NCBI RefSeq assembly: GCF_013184075.1
Contig: NZ_JABEQQ010000001.1
Location: 248,001 to 312,000, forward strand
From: Lentilactobacillus kribbianus
GTDB taxonomy: Bacteria > Bacillota > Bacilli > Lactobacillales > Lactobacillaceae
DNA: 64,000 bases
Reading direction: 5' to 3'
Part shown: positions 33,555 through 41,843 of the stretch, piece after piece
Numbering within the stretch: the stretch's first letter is position 1
Layout: every line of letters starts with the position of its first letter
The notes under the pieces: generated by a model
What the model was told of the DNA's origin: nothing
The model's input: the letters and a program-made list of their open reading frames with translations, nothing else
Database searches by the model: none
Translations under genes and position numbers: made by a program

Positions 33555-34448
33555 ATGAAATCAAAGAGTTTAATTTTTCCAACTATTTTGTTAGCATTGG
33601 GCTTGGCTGGCTGTGGTAAACAAGAACTAACCACCACTAAAAGTCAGTACCCAATCAATGATATGGCAGCAACAATTAAGGGGACATCATCAGCTAAAAA
33701 GGTAACCTACAAACTCAATAATCAAACAAAGAGTGCCCCGGTTAATTCAGATACTTTCTTCTTCACCGTGCCAGCCAAAACCACCGCTCAATCCATTACC
33801 ATTAAGAGTGGTAATAAAACTAAGACGGTCACCGTTGCTTCTCAAAACGCGCTTGCTAAGTACGATCAATTTGCTAAAAAATACAATAAGAGCGTGACCC
33901 AGTCTAAGTTACCAACTGATTTGGTTGCTCGTTTACAAAAAGCGCAAAAAACACAAAAGCAAAGTATTACTGACCTAAAAGAACTAGCTAAAACTGATCC
34001 TAGCGCAGCTGCAAAACAACAGGCCACAATGAGTGCTGAAGCTCAACAATTAAATAAAGACTACCAACAAGCTACTAAAGCAGCTGCTAAGAAAACCAAA
34101 GGACAAACTTTAAACAGTAACGCTAACGGATTAACTACTCAAGTTAAAACCGCCAACTATCAAATCAGAACCAATGTGGATAACAATCAATTGCTCAGCA
34201 TGGCATTGATCATTCCAACCGCTAAGTTAAAGACCGCTGATGGCCAAAAAGATTTCGGAACCGCCTTGGCCTTAATGGCTAACGCCGCTGGTGCTAATTC
34301 TAAAGAGGTTTTAAAACAATTTGGTGATCAAGTTAAAAAACAAAAAAATAACACTAGCTCAACACAAACTCATACGATTACTAGTAATGGTATTCATTTC
34401 AAGACCGCAGTTTCTGCTGAAAAAATTTACGTCTTTATGACTAAGTAA
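33555..34448 (+). CDS. Putative lipoprotein of unknown function
   Basis: 297-aa protein with a lipobox (LGLAGC, Cys near residue 20) after a short signal, so it should be lipid-anchored outside the cell. A Thr/Lys-rich beta-like domain (about 25-105) has strands TITIKSGNKTKTVTV. This is followed by a helical Gln/Ala/Lys-rich region (about 130-195) and a C-terminal domain starting near YQIRTNVDNNQLL. No enzyme motif. The start is ATG 33555, since the lipobox then lies at the usual distance; an earlier in-frame ATG would make the signal too long. Confidence 0.75.
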   Translation: MKSKSLIFPTILLALGLAGCGKQELTTTKSQYPINDMAATIKGTSSAKKVTYKLNNQTKSAPVNSDTFFFTVPAKTTAQSITIKSGNKTKTVTVASQNALAKYDQFAKKYNKSVTQSKLPTDLVARLQKAQKTQKQSITDLKELAKTDPSAAAKQQATMSAEAQQLNKDYQQATKAAAKKTKGQTLNSNANGLTTQVKTANYQIRTNVDNNQLLSMALIIPTAKLKTADGQKDFGTALALMANAAGANSKEVLKQFGDQVKKQKNNTSSTQTHTITSNGIHFKTAVSAEKIYVFMTK

Positions 34449-34456
34449 TCTCCATT

Positions 34457-34490
34457 AAAAACGGAACGACCAATATCGTTGCGTTTTTTG
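34457..34490 (+). terminator. Intrinsic terminator
   Basis: AAAAACGGAACGA pairs with TCGTTGCGTTTTT (one mismatch). Confidence 0.82.
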
Positions 34491-34564
34491 TTTGCTTTAC
34501 TTTCAATAGTAACCTTAAAGAGCTATACTATTTATCAATATAAACGGAGAAGGAGGATTCTCAT

Positions 34565-36478
34565 TTGGACAAAATTAATCAAGCTCTTTTAAAAGATAAT
34601 CTCTATCAAGCTGTTAACGGTGAATGGCTTAAAACCGCTAAGATTCCAGCTGATCACGCTTCTACTGGTGGTTTCATGGATCTTAACGATAATATTGACA
34701 AACAACTAATGGCCGACTTTGATGATTTAAGTGCCCATATGGATCAAGTTAACGGTCCGTTAGCTGAATTCTTAAAGCTATATCATTTAGCTGCTGATTT
34801 CAAAAAACGGGATCAAGATGGCGCAACCCCATTAAAACCAGTCTTAGAACGTATTGAACATCTTTCTAACTTCGATGAATTAAACAACGAATTGGCAGAC
34901 TGGATCGAAAGTGGGTTGCCACTACCATTTAACTTTGATGTTGATGCTGATATGAAAAATACCAGTGTGAACGCTTTGTTTGCTGGTGTACCTAGCCTCT
35001 TTTTACCAGATAAAACTTATTATGCCGCCGACAACCAATCGGCTGCCCAATTAATGCCCATTTTTACCCAAATGGTGCAGCAACTTTTAGTGCTAGCTGA
35101 TTATAGCGGCGCTGAAGCAGAAGCCATTGTTGCTTCTGCTAAAAAATTCGATGCTTTAATTGCTCCTAACGTCAAATCGGCTGAAGAATCTGCTGACTAC
35201 AGCAAAATGTACAATCCACGTAACTTCGCTGAATTTGCTAAAAGCACCAATTACTTGGACTTAACCGCTTTAAGTCAGGCCCTCTTTAATCAAGTACCGG
35301 AGCAAGTGATTGTCACTGAACCTAAATACTACGATGCTTTAAACGATATTATGAACCCAGCTAATTTTGATGATATGAAGAACTGGATGCTCGTTAAAAC
35401 CATTAATGGCTACTCCAGCCTTTTATCAGAAGAATTTCGGCAAACCGGATCGACTTACGGTCGCGCTCTTTCCGGCCGTAAATCTACTACACCACAGAAA
35501 AAATCAGCCTTTTACCTTGCTAGTGGAGTCTTTGGCCAAACGACCGGTGATTTTTACGCTCATAAATATTTCGGCGAACAAGCTAAGGCTGACGTAGAGC
35601 AGATGGTTCGTAACATGATCGCAGTTTACAAACAACGATTAACCAATAACCAGTGGCTTGGTGAAGCTACCCGAAAAAAGGCAGTTTTGAAATTAGATAA
35701 GCTAGAACTGCAAGTTGGTTTTCCGGATCATATCGATGAACTGGAATATAAATTCAAGATAGTACCAAGTAATCAAGGTGGTTCTTTGCTGACCAATTTA
35801 GATGAAATTTCCCGGATTAGTATCCAACATAGTTTTGCTAAGTTAGGCAAACCCGTTGATCGAACTCACTGGGAAATGAGCGCTAGCACCGTCAACGCTT
35901 ACTACCATCCCTTTAAAAATATTATCGTCTTTCCTGCCGCAATCTTACAGGCACCGTTTTATAGCTTAAAACAATCGCGAAGTCAAAACTACGGCGGCAT
36001 CGGTGCAGTTATTGCCCATGAAATTTCCCATGCGTTTGATAACAACGGTTCGCTCTTTGATGAAAACGGAAACCTAAATAACTGGTGGACTGACGAAGAT
36101 AATGCTCATTTCAAACAATTGGCTCAACAAATGATTGAAGAATTCGATGGAATTCCGTTTGCCGGTAGTAAGGTCAACGGTAAATTAACCGTTTCTGAAA
36201 ATATTGCGGATGCCGGTGGCTTAAGTTGCGCTGAAGAAGCAGCTAAAAATGAGTCCAACTATGATCTCTATGAATTCTTTACTAATTGGGCCCAAGTTTG
36301 GCGGACCAAGTCTACTGAAGAATACAAACAACTACTCTTAAATATCGATGTCCATGCACCAGCTGAACTGCGAGCTAACGTTCAAGTTAAGAATCTTGAT
36401 GACTTTTACGATACTTTCAACGTTCAAGTTGGAGATGGAATGTATTTGGCTCCTGATAAACGAGTTAAAATTTGGTAA
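34565..36478 (+). CDS. pepO: Endopeptidase PepO (M13 zinc metallopeptidase)
   Basis: 637-aa cytoplasmic-type neprilysin relative with no signal peptide or membrane anchor. Zinc site IAHEISHAF (HExxH) and the third ligand in ENIADAGGL (ENxxD) are intact; NAYYHPF is the substrate-binding motif NAYY. It degrades oligopeptides from casein and other proteins. It starts at TTG 34565, with AAGGAGGA eight bases upstream. Ends in the usual CRIW-like tail, here RVKIW. Single-gene unit. Confidence 0.95.
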   Translation: MDKINQALLKDNLYQAVNGEWLKTAKIPADHASTGGFMDLNDNIDKQLMADFDDLSAHMDQVNGPLAEFLKLYHLAADFKKRDQDGATPLKPVLERIEHLSNFDELNNELADWIESGLPLPFNFDVDADMKNTSVNALFAGVPSLFLPDKTYYAADNQSAAQLMPIFTQMVQQLLVLADYSGAEAEAIVASAKKFDALIAPNVKSAEESADYSKMYNPRNFAEFAKSTNYLDLTALSQALFNQVPEQVIVTEPKYYDALNDIMNPANFDDMKNWMLVKTINGYSSLLSEEFRQTGSTYGRALSGRKSTTPQKKSAFYLASGVFGQTTGDFYAHKYFGEQAKADVEQMVRNMIAVYKQRLTNNQWLGEATRKKAVLKLDKLELQVGFPDHIDELEYKFKIVPSNQGGSLLTNLDEISRISIQHSFAKLGKPVDRTHWEMSASTVNAYYHPFKNIIVFPAAILQAPFYSLKQSRSQNYGGIGAVIAHEISHAFDNNGSLFDENGNLNNWWTDEDNAHFKQLAQQMIEEFDGIPFAGSKVNGKLTVSENIADAGGLSCAEEAAKNESNYDLYEFFTNWAQVWRTKSTEEYKQLLLNIDVHAPAELRANVQVKNLDDFYDTFNVQVGDGMYLAPDKRVKIW

Positions 36479-36480
36479 TA

Positions 36481-36517
36481 AAAAAGCTAGAAATCAAATT
36501 GATTTCTAGCTTTTTTT
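36481..36517. terminator. Bidirectional terminator
   Basis: AAAAAGCTAGAAATC pairs with GATTTCTAGCTTTTT, between convergent pepO and the Y-polymerase operon. Confidence 0.88.
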
Positions 36518-36926
36518 ATTGAATAGCATAAGGTTCCGTATCATCCAGCGCCTCAATGATGCCCCTCATATCTAGTAATTCATACGTTTGGTTATTAATT
36601 TGACAATAATGCTCCGTTACCATATCCACCATGCCCACTATGATTAATAAATGATGGGTGTGCTCCTCTAATTGATTAAACTGTACTAACACCGGTAATT
36701 GCTGTTGATAGGCTTGCTTTAGTTTCTGCTTTATTTTAGCAGTGGATTGTTGTTTCAGCTTGGTTTCAAACAGCTGTTGTTGACGTTGCTGTAATCGGCC
36801 TAACGCCGAGGTATGATCAGACAAAAAGTATCCCTGCCACTTTACAATGCCACGATCTAGATATTCATAATCAAAAAAGTGTTGGACCCGCTGATCGTTA
36901 AACGAATCATCGAAAATAACCATCAT
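36516..36926 (-). CDS. YolD-like protein
   Basis: 136-aa protein. LDRGIVKWQGYFLSDHTSAL (about 23-42) fits the YolD pattern DRG-x-x-K-W-...-L-x-x-H. The end, QTYELLDMRGIIEAL, corresponds to the family's last strand-helix. YolD proteins are commonly next to UmuC-type polymerases in Firmicutes and are thought to assist error-prone repair. Its ATG overlaps the stop of the preceding gene (ATGA). Third gene of the SOS operon. Confidence 0.72.
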   Translation of the reverse strand: MMVIFDDSFNDQRVQHFFDYEYLDRGIVKWQGYFLSDHTSALGRLQQRQQQLFETKLKQQSTAKIKQKLKQAYQQQLPVLVQFNQLEEHTHHLLIIVGMVDMVTEHYCQINNQTYELLDMRGIIEALDDTEPYAIQ

Positions 36927-37252
36927 GGCTTCACCACCGTATGTGATTGAATTAACTGTTGGCTAGTAGGCCAGCGCAGTCCTTCAAACCCCACAAAAAT
37001 CATCGTTAAGTGATATTGGTGTCTGATTTGAGCAATAATGGTTTCAATAATATCTAAATCAAGGGTTAACACCATGTGGAGTGGGATGGAATGGGGGCGC
37101 CTGAACTTAGGTTGAATTAACATAAAAAAGTTCACTGACTGGTCAAAGCGATCACGCACAATCCACAAACGATAAATAGTATTAGGGCGGCGTTGAAATG
37201 TTTGATCAATATGTTGTTGTAAAATCTTAACTTCTTGTTCTGGCTTAATCAT
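36923..37252 (-). CDS. Unknown 109-aa protein of the Y-polymerase operon
   Basis: The ATG at 37252 lies 7 bases after GGAGGG, which is inside the 3' end of the polymerase gene; the two genes overlap by 8 bases. The protein appears alpha/beta (TIYRLWIVRDRF, HSIPLHMVLTLDLDIIETIIAQI, LTMIFVGFEGL). No recognised family. It is coupled both to the polymerase and to the YolD-like gene, so a role in translesion synthesis or its control is plausible. Confidence 0.72.
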   Translation of the reverse strand: MIKPEQEVKILQQHIDQTFQRRPNTIYRLWIVRDRFDQSVNFFMLIQPKFRRPHSIPLHMVLTLDLDIIETIIAQIRHQYHLTMIFVGFEGLRWPTSQQLIQSHTVVKP

Positions 37253-38543
37253 AAGCATTCCCTCCATTATGACCACCTACCAGACTGGCCCGATTAATCA
37301 TCGTCGCTCCCGGTAGTAAACTACTGGCTCGTACTAGCGAAGTAATGCCAAACTCAGTTTGAATGCAGTCCACCACCTGATCCACCGCCGTTTGCTTCAG
37401 TTGTTGCTTCACTGGTTGAAATAACGACAGTTGCTCACCAGAATCGTGCATTAAGCCACTAAAACTCACCGCTATATTTCGTACCGGTTCTTCGTTCCAG
37501 TAATCATCAAATAAGGATAGTAACTCGCACACAAGCTCGTGACTGTTATTAGTGGCTTCAATTGTTTTAGTGCAATGAAAGCCACTGCGTTCTCCCTGTT
37601 GGGCTACTGCATAGGAAAAGCCGATACCTAAACTAATTTTAGTGGTTAACCATTGATGAGCGCGAATTCTAGCCGCCACTTGTTCACCAATTTCTTTTAT
37701 TACCACTCGAATTTCAGCATATTTTGAGTAATCTCTAGGCAATACTTGTGAATTACTAAATCCCGGTTCTTTCACCGATCGTTTTTCTGCCAAGGAAGTT
37801 CGATCAATTCCCCAGGCTAAGGCAAATAATTGGTAACCCACAATTCCAAATTCAGCCTTTAACTGGTAAGGATTACTATGAGCTAATTCCGCCATCGTAT
37901 TGATATGTAGTCGTTTTAAACGTTTGGCCGTCCGCTGACCAATACTCCATACATCAGTTAGGTTAGTAATCGGCCAAATAGTTTCAGGCACCGTTTCATA
38001 CTTGATTTCTCCTACCAATTGATCATCGTGTTTGGCATATAAATCCAAAGCTAACTTAGCTTGAACCGGATTTTCACCAATTCCTACCGTCGTGTAGAGG
38101 CCCATTTCTTGTCGAATTCGGTGCTGAATAATCTTAGCCACCGCTTCCGGAGAGTCACCAAATAAACGCCATGATTTGGTCATATCTAATAGTGACTCAT
38201 CAATTGAATACGGTAAAATATCTTCTGCCGCTGCATATTCTTGATAAATTTGGTTAATTTTAAGACTCATTTTAATATAAAGGTTCATTCTCGGCGGAAC
38301 GACTAAAATATCAGCGCGATGAGGAACGTCTCGTTGCCGACTAACATTGGTAATATGATAAAGTTTTTTGGCCATCGGTGAAGTAGCCAACACTAATCCC
38401 CCATTAGTATTAGCCTGTTCTGACATGACTACAATTATGGACTTTAACGGATTTAGTCCCCGTACCACACTCTCACAACTGGCATAAAAAGATTTATTAT
38501 CAATAAAGAAAAAGACCCCATGCGGTTCTTTAGCATAATTCAT
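37245..38543 (-). CDS. Y-family DNA polymerase (UmuC/ImpB-MucB-SamB type)
   Basis: 432-aa translesion polymerase. Catalytic residues are in FFFIDNKSFYASCESV (about 11-26, Asp and steric Phe/Tyr) and LPYSIDESLLDMT (SxDE motif, about 120). Helix-hairpin-helix sequence near 190 (WSIGQRTAKRLKRLHI) and the little-finger domain follow. I chose ATG 38543 because AGGAGGACC lies upstream. A perfect LexA box lies 20 bases upstream, so it is an SOS gene. It is closer to the UvrX/UmuC group of Firmicutes than to DinB. Confidence 0.92.
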   Translation of the reverse strand: MNYAKEPHGVFFFIDNKSFYASCESVVRGLNPLKSIIVVMSEQANTNGGLVLATSPMAKKLYHITNVSRQRDVPHRADILVVPPRMNLYIKMSLKINQIYQEYAAAEDILPYSIDESLLDMTKSWRLFGDSPEAVAKIIQHRIRQEMGLYTTVGIGENPVQAKLALDLYAKHDDQLVGEIKYETVPETIWPITNLTDVWSIGQRTAKRLKRLHINTMAELAHSNPYQLKAEFGIVGYQLFALAWGIDRTSLAEKRSVKEPGFSNSQVLPRDYSKYAEIRVVIKEIGEQVAARIRAHQWLTTKISLGIGFSYAVAQQGERSGFHCTKTIEATNNSHELVCELLSLFDDYWNEEPVRNIAVSFSGLMHDSGEQLSLFQPVKQQLKQTAVDQVVDCIQTEFGITSLVRASSLLPGATMINRASLVGGHNGGNAYD

Positions 38544-38563
38544 CTGTGGTCCTCCTTGATATC

Positions 38564-38577
38564 CAAACGTACGTTCG
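38564..38577 (-). promoter_or_regulatory. LexA (SOS) box
   Basis: CGAACGTACGTTTG on the minus strand matches the Gram-positive LexA consensus CGAACRNRYGTTYG at every position. It sits directly upstream of the polymerase ribosome site. Confidence 0.9.
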
Positions 38578-38618
38578 TATATAATATTAGCACATCCCGC
38601 AATTGATTTCAGCATAAA

Positions 38619-38648
38619 TAAAAAATCGACCTCTACTTGAGATCGATT
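38619..38648 (-). terminator. Intrinsic terminator
   Basis: On the minus strand AATCGATCTC pairs with GAGGTCGATT and is followed by TTTTATTT. It ends the two small membrane protein genes. Confidence 0.8.
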
Positions 38649-38837
38649 CTACTGGTTTTTATTTAATTGCTTAGCTACCATTTCGGTTAGTAATTCAGTT
38701 TGAGCCTGATCAACTTGATTGCTTAAACTCATTAATTTTTTAGCTAGTGCCGCTACTCGAATCATAATCACGCCTACAACCAAAATCAAAGTAACAGTAA
38801 TCCAAGTAATCCAACTACTAATTGTTAAAATATCCAT
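38649..38837 (-). CDS. Small membrane coiled-coil protein, 62 aa
   Basis: One membrane segment (about 5-28) and a C-terminal helix with heptad pattern (LAKKLMSLSNQVDQAQTELL). Its ATG begins directly after the TAG of the preceding small gene, with GGCGGAG as ribosome site inside that gene. Topology matches the preceding 50-aa protein. Unknown function; possible septum or envelope scaffold. Confidence 0.65.
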   Translation of the reverse strand: MDILTISSWITWITVTLILVVGVIMIRVAALAKKLMSLSNQVDQAQTELLTEMVAKQLNKNQ

Positions 38838-38990
38838 CTACTCCGCCTCTTTTAGTTGTTGTTGAAGTTCCTTTAAGTGTTGTAATTGAAGCTTCTTATT
38901 TTCAATTTTTTGATGATATATTTTATTAATTTTGATAGCTAATATCAGCAAAATTATTGAAACAACTAGCATCAGTATTAAAACAATCAT
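38838..38990 (-). CDS. Small membrane coiled-coil protein, 50 aa
   Basis: A 50-codon frame with AAAGGGG upstream and a promoter at 39023-39050. It codes for one membrane helix (about 2-20) and a Lys/Gln/Leu-rich amphipathic helix (ENKKLQLQHLKELQQQL). It is directly abutted by the next gene, so the two form a two-gene operon of similar proteins. No family recognised. Confidence 0.65.
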   Translation of the reverse strand: MIVLILMLVVSIILLILAIKINKIYHQKIENKKLQLQHLKELQQQLKEAE

Positions 38991-39022
38991 TTTGATACCC
39001 CTTTATAATTTGATTTCTTTTA

Positions 39023-39050
39023 ATTCTACTCCTATAATTGACCATTACAA
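39023..39050 (-). promoter_or_regulatory. Promoter of the small membrane protein pair
   Basis: On the minus strand TTGTAA (39045-39050), 16 bases, TAGAAT (39023-39028). Confidence 0.55.
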
Positions 39051-39133
39051 GGTTTCCAGCATTCATTAATGATTAATTGGAACCATTGGTCTATAATAAA
39101 ACTGATACTAACCAGGAAGGAAACGGTGTAATT

Positions 39134-39295
39134 ATGAAATTAACTGAATACCTCCATGATCAGTTGGCCTTTTTAGATGGTCAGCTTCACGAAGCTAAAG
39201 AACAAAATAACGAAACCATGGCCTATCTTGTTGATTCCAAAATTTCAGAAGTGAAATTAATTTTAGAGGCTATCCAAAAAGGCATCATCGATTAA
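39134..39295 (+). CDS. Unknown 53-aa protein upstream of map
   Basis: Helical acidic protein (LTEYLHDQLAFLDGQLHEAKEQ ... SEVKLILEAIQ). ATG 39134 follows GGAAGGAAACGGTG; a TATAAT lies at 39092-39097. It is separated from map by only 34 bases and probably co-transcribed. Not recognised. Confidence 0.65.
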   Translation: MKLTEYLHDQLAFLDGQLHEAKEQNNETMAYLVDSKISEVKLILEAIQKGIID

Positions 39296-39329
39296 TAATA
39301 ACAATTTTATAAAAGGAAGGAATTACACA

Positions 39330-40124
39330 TTGATCACTTTAAAATCTGCTCGCGAAATTGAAAAAATGGCTGCATCCGGGGCCATTTTGGCTGGCGTTCA
39401 CGTTGGTTTGCGCGACCTTATCCAACCCGGCTTAGACACTTGGGACATTGAAACTTTCTCTCGTGACTACATTGAATCACACGGTGCCACCGCATCTGAA
39501 ATCGGTTTTGACGGTTATAAATTCGCTACTTGTGTTTCCATTAACGACGAAGTGGCCCATGGGATCCCTCGGAAGGGCTTAAAACTTAAAAAAGGCGATA
39601 TCGTTAAAGTTGATATGTGTGTTAACTTGGACGGCTTTGAAAGTGACTCCTGCTGGTCATATGCCGTAGGTGAAGTTTCCCCGGAAATTACCAAATTAAT
39701 GGATGTTACTAAAACTGCCCTTTATCTCGGTATTGACCAAGCTGTCATTGGTAATCGGGTTGGTGATATTGGTGCGGCCATGCAACAATATATTGAAGAC
39801 GAAAACGGCTTTGGTGACGTTAAGGAATTAATTGGTCACGGTATTCAACCAACCATTCACGAAGCCCCTAACGTTCCCGGTTATGGTATCGCCGGTAAGG
39901 GTCCTCGTTTGCGTGAAGGAATGACCATTACGATTGAACCAATGGTTAATACCGGTACTTGGCAAATTGCCGATCGTTATGATGCTAAAGATGATTGGAC
40001 TTATTATGTTTCAGCTGATAATACGCCTTCAGCACAATATGAACACACTTTAGCTATTACTAAAGAAGGTCCTAAGATCTTAACTTCTCAAGATCCTGAA
40101 TTTGATAAAAAATACTTACTATAA
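39330..40124 (+). CDS. map: Methionine aminopeptidase, type I
   Basis: 264-aa enzyme that removes the initiator Met. Metal ligands are visible: VDMCVNLDGFESDSCW (two Asp), GHGIQPTIHEAP (His), ITIEPMV (Glu) and YEHTLAI (Glu). The substrate His is in VAHGIPRKG. It starts at TTG 39330 with AAAGGAAGG upstream. No N-terminal zinc finger. Its last residues extend slightly beyond the catalytic fold. Confidence 0.95.
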   Translation: MITLKSAREIEKMAASGAILAGVHVGLRDLIQPGLDTWDIETFSRDYIESHGATASEIGFDGYKFATCVSINDEVAHGIPRKGLKLKKGDIVKVDMCVNLDGFESDSCWSYAVGEVSPEITKLMDVTKTALYLGIDQAVIGNRVGDIGAAMQQYIEDENGFGDVKELIGHGIQPTIHEAPNVPGYGIAGKGPRLREGMTITIEPMVNTGTWQIADRYDAKDDWTYYVSADNTPSAQYEHTLAITKEGPKILTSQDPEFDKKYLL

Positions 40125-40136
40125 AATTCTACAAGG

Positions 40137-40165
40137 CGCGAAGCAACTAATTGCTTCGCGTTTTT
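40137..40165 (+). terminator. Intrinsic terminator
   Basis: Perfect 10-bp stem CGCGAAGCAA/TTGCTTCGCG with a 4-base loop and TTTTT. Confidence 0.88.
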
Positions 40166-40194
40166 GTATAATATAGTTTAAGGATGTGAAAAAA

Positions 40195-40698
40195 ATGAAT
40201 AATAAACAATTTAAATACCCAGATACTGCTGCCTTTGAATATGTTACTAATGCTTTGGCAGCCAGAGGGGTTACTTATAAAGATATTGCTGACATTGCTT
40301 ATCAAATGCAAAGTAATTTTATTGATGATCTAGACATTAAAGAGGTTCAAAAGGATACCATCAGTGTTTTGCATAAACGAGAAGTGTTAAATAATGCCAT
40401 GGTCGGTCTAGAACTGGATCGTTTAGCTACTGAAGGTCAATTAAGTGAACCCCTTGAAGCCATTATTCGAAATGATGCTGGTGTTTTTGGAGTCGATGAA
40501 GGATTAGCCCTAAGTATCGCCAATATTTACGGCACGATTGGGGTTACCAATTATGGCTATATCGATCGTAACAAGGTCGGTATTATTAAGAAACTCGATG
40601 AAGATAAAAATGAACACGTTAGTAACACCTTTATTGACGATTTAATTGGTGCGATTGCTAGTGCGGTTTCTGCCAAAATAGCTCATCGATACAGTTAA
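40195..40698 (+). CDS. pgpA: Phosphatidylglycerophosphatase A family protein
   Basis: 167-aa protein of the PgpA/YutG family, in which the Gram-positive members are soluble rather than membrane-bound. Features: RGVTYKDIADIAYQMQ at the start, LDRLATEGQLSEPL, and the acidic helix FIDDLIGAIASA near the end. It would dephosphorylate phosphatidylglycerophosphate to PG, though YutG-type members are poorly tested. ATG 40195 is preferred to GTG 40186 because AAGGA is then better placed. The stop overlaps that of the convergent gene. Confidence 0.82.
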   Translation: MNNKQFKYPDTAAFEYVTNALAARGVTYKDIADIAYQMQSNFIDDLDIKEVQKDTISVLHKREVLNNAMVGLELDRLATEGQLSEPLEAIIRNDAGVFGVDEGLALSIANIYGTIGVTNYGYIDRNKVGIIKKLDEDKNEHVSNTFIDDLIGAIASAVSAKIAHRYS

Positions 40699-41339
40699 AC
40701 TTGCCAACCATAGTTTATGGCATCTACCTCTTTTTTTCTAATTTTGGAAACATAGGGGTTTCCCGCTACAAAAAAACGTAGTGGCCGATCCGCCCAATCA
40801 CCTTGATGTTCTACTCCAATACGACTACTATGTTGAATTTGCTGCGGTTGTTTGCGTTTAGATAGGTCAATAAATAATGGTGCTTGATTAGCCAAACCAC
40901 CATTTAAAATCAGGTTGTTAATCCCTAGAGCGGCCATTACTTTACCAGGACCATTAGTAAGAGATATCCCGGTTTGGTAGCGATTTAATTCCATTTGTTC
41001 AATGCCTTGTATTGGTTGAATAGCCCGCACTAGAACACCTTGGGGGACACCCTGTGTTTGCGTTGCAACATCGAACAAATAATGACCATAAATCGAATAA
41101 ATATAAATCGTGCCTGGTGGTTCATATAATGGATCGTTAGCAGCCGTATGGCGTCCCTTATAAGCGTGTGCAGCAGTGTCAACTTCACCTAAATAAGCTT
41201 CGGTTTCTACAATAAGGCCGCTGAGAGTAATTCCTTGAGAAGTCACGTAATTTAACGTCGTGCCTAATAAGTTTTGTGCGATTTGACCAGTGGTGCCCGT
41301 TTGATAAAATTTAATGCCAGCTGATTTTGAAATTGTCAC
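40695..41339 (-). CDS. DNA-3-methyladenine glycosylase (AAG/Mpg family)
   Basis: 214-aa base-excision repair enzyme. The active-site part is IVETEAYLGEVDTAAHAYKGR (general-base Glu and Tyr). The intercalating Tyr lies in the GTIYIYSIYGHY segment, and LTNGPGKVMAALGI is family-typical. It starts at GTG 41339, with GAAAGGAT upstream. The next gene, on the other strand, starts only 30 bases away. The stop codon overlaps that of pgpA by 4 bases. Confidence 0.9.
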   Translation of the reverse strand: MTISKSAGIKFYQTGTTGQIAQNLLGTTLNYVTSQGITLSGLIVETEAYLGEVDTAAHAYKGRHTAANDPLYEPPGTIYIYSIYGHYLFDVATQTQGVPQGVLVRAIQPIQGIEQMELNRYQTGISLTNGPGKVMAALGINNLILNGGLANQAPLFIDLSKRKQPQQIQHSSRIGVEHQGDWADRPLRFFVAGNPYVSKIRKKEVDAINYGWQV

Positions 41340-41369
41340 TTTAATATCCTTTCTGTGGAGGCTTTTCTT

Positions 41370-41729
41370 ATGCAAATTGAAATTCAACGAATTTATGATA
41401 AACCAGTAGATACTGATGGTTACCGAATTTTAATCGATAGACTCTGGCCGCGAGGCGTATCTAAGCTTAATGCCCACCTCGATTTATGGGCCAAAGAAAT
41501 TGCTCCATCTAGTGAATTAAGATCTTGGTTTAATCATGATGCTAGTCGGTTTGACGAATTTTGGCAACGTTATTTAGCCGAATTAAATCAAAATCCTGCT
41601 ACTTCATCATTTGTGGCAATGGTTAAACAAAACCTTGTTAAACAAAAGATTATCTTATTATATGGCGCTAAAGATCGCCAACATAATAATGCCCTCGTTT
41701 TACAAGATTATTTAAAGAATAACCTTTAA
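41370..41729 (+). CDS. DUF488 family protein
   Basis: 119-aa protein with the DUF488 signature: YRILIDRLWPRGVSK (about 17-31), WAKEIAPSSELRSWF, and FDEFWQRYLAEL, and LLYGAKDRQHNNALVL at the end. The family is found in many bacteria with uncertain function. ATG 41370 follows GTGGAGG. It is divergent from the glycosylase gene with almost no space for promoters between. Confidence 0.88.
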   Translation: MQIEIQRIYDKPVDTDGYRILIDRLWPRGVSKLNAHLDLWAKEIAPSSELRSWFNHDASRFDEFWQRYLAELNQNPATSSFVAMVKQNLVKQKIILLYGAKDRQHNNALVLQDYLKNNL

Positions 41730-41740
41730 TTGAAAAAGCA

Positions 41741-41784
41741 AAAAACCCGCTAAATTGATTAATTCAATTTAACGGGTTTTTAGT
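41741..41784. terminator. Terminator, probably shared
   Basis: AAAACCCGCTAAATTGA pairs with TCAATTTAACGGGTTTT (one mismatch), with A and T tracts on both sides. Confidence 0.82.
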
Positions 41785-41843
41785 TGCATTGGAAATTAAG
41801 TGGAAGGCTGGACAGCGTTATTTAATATTAATTTCCATTATTA

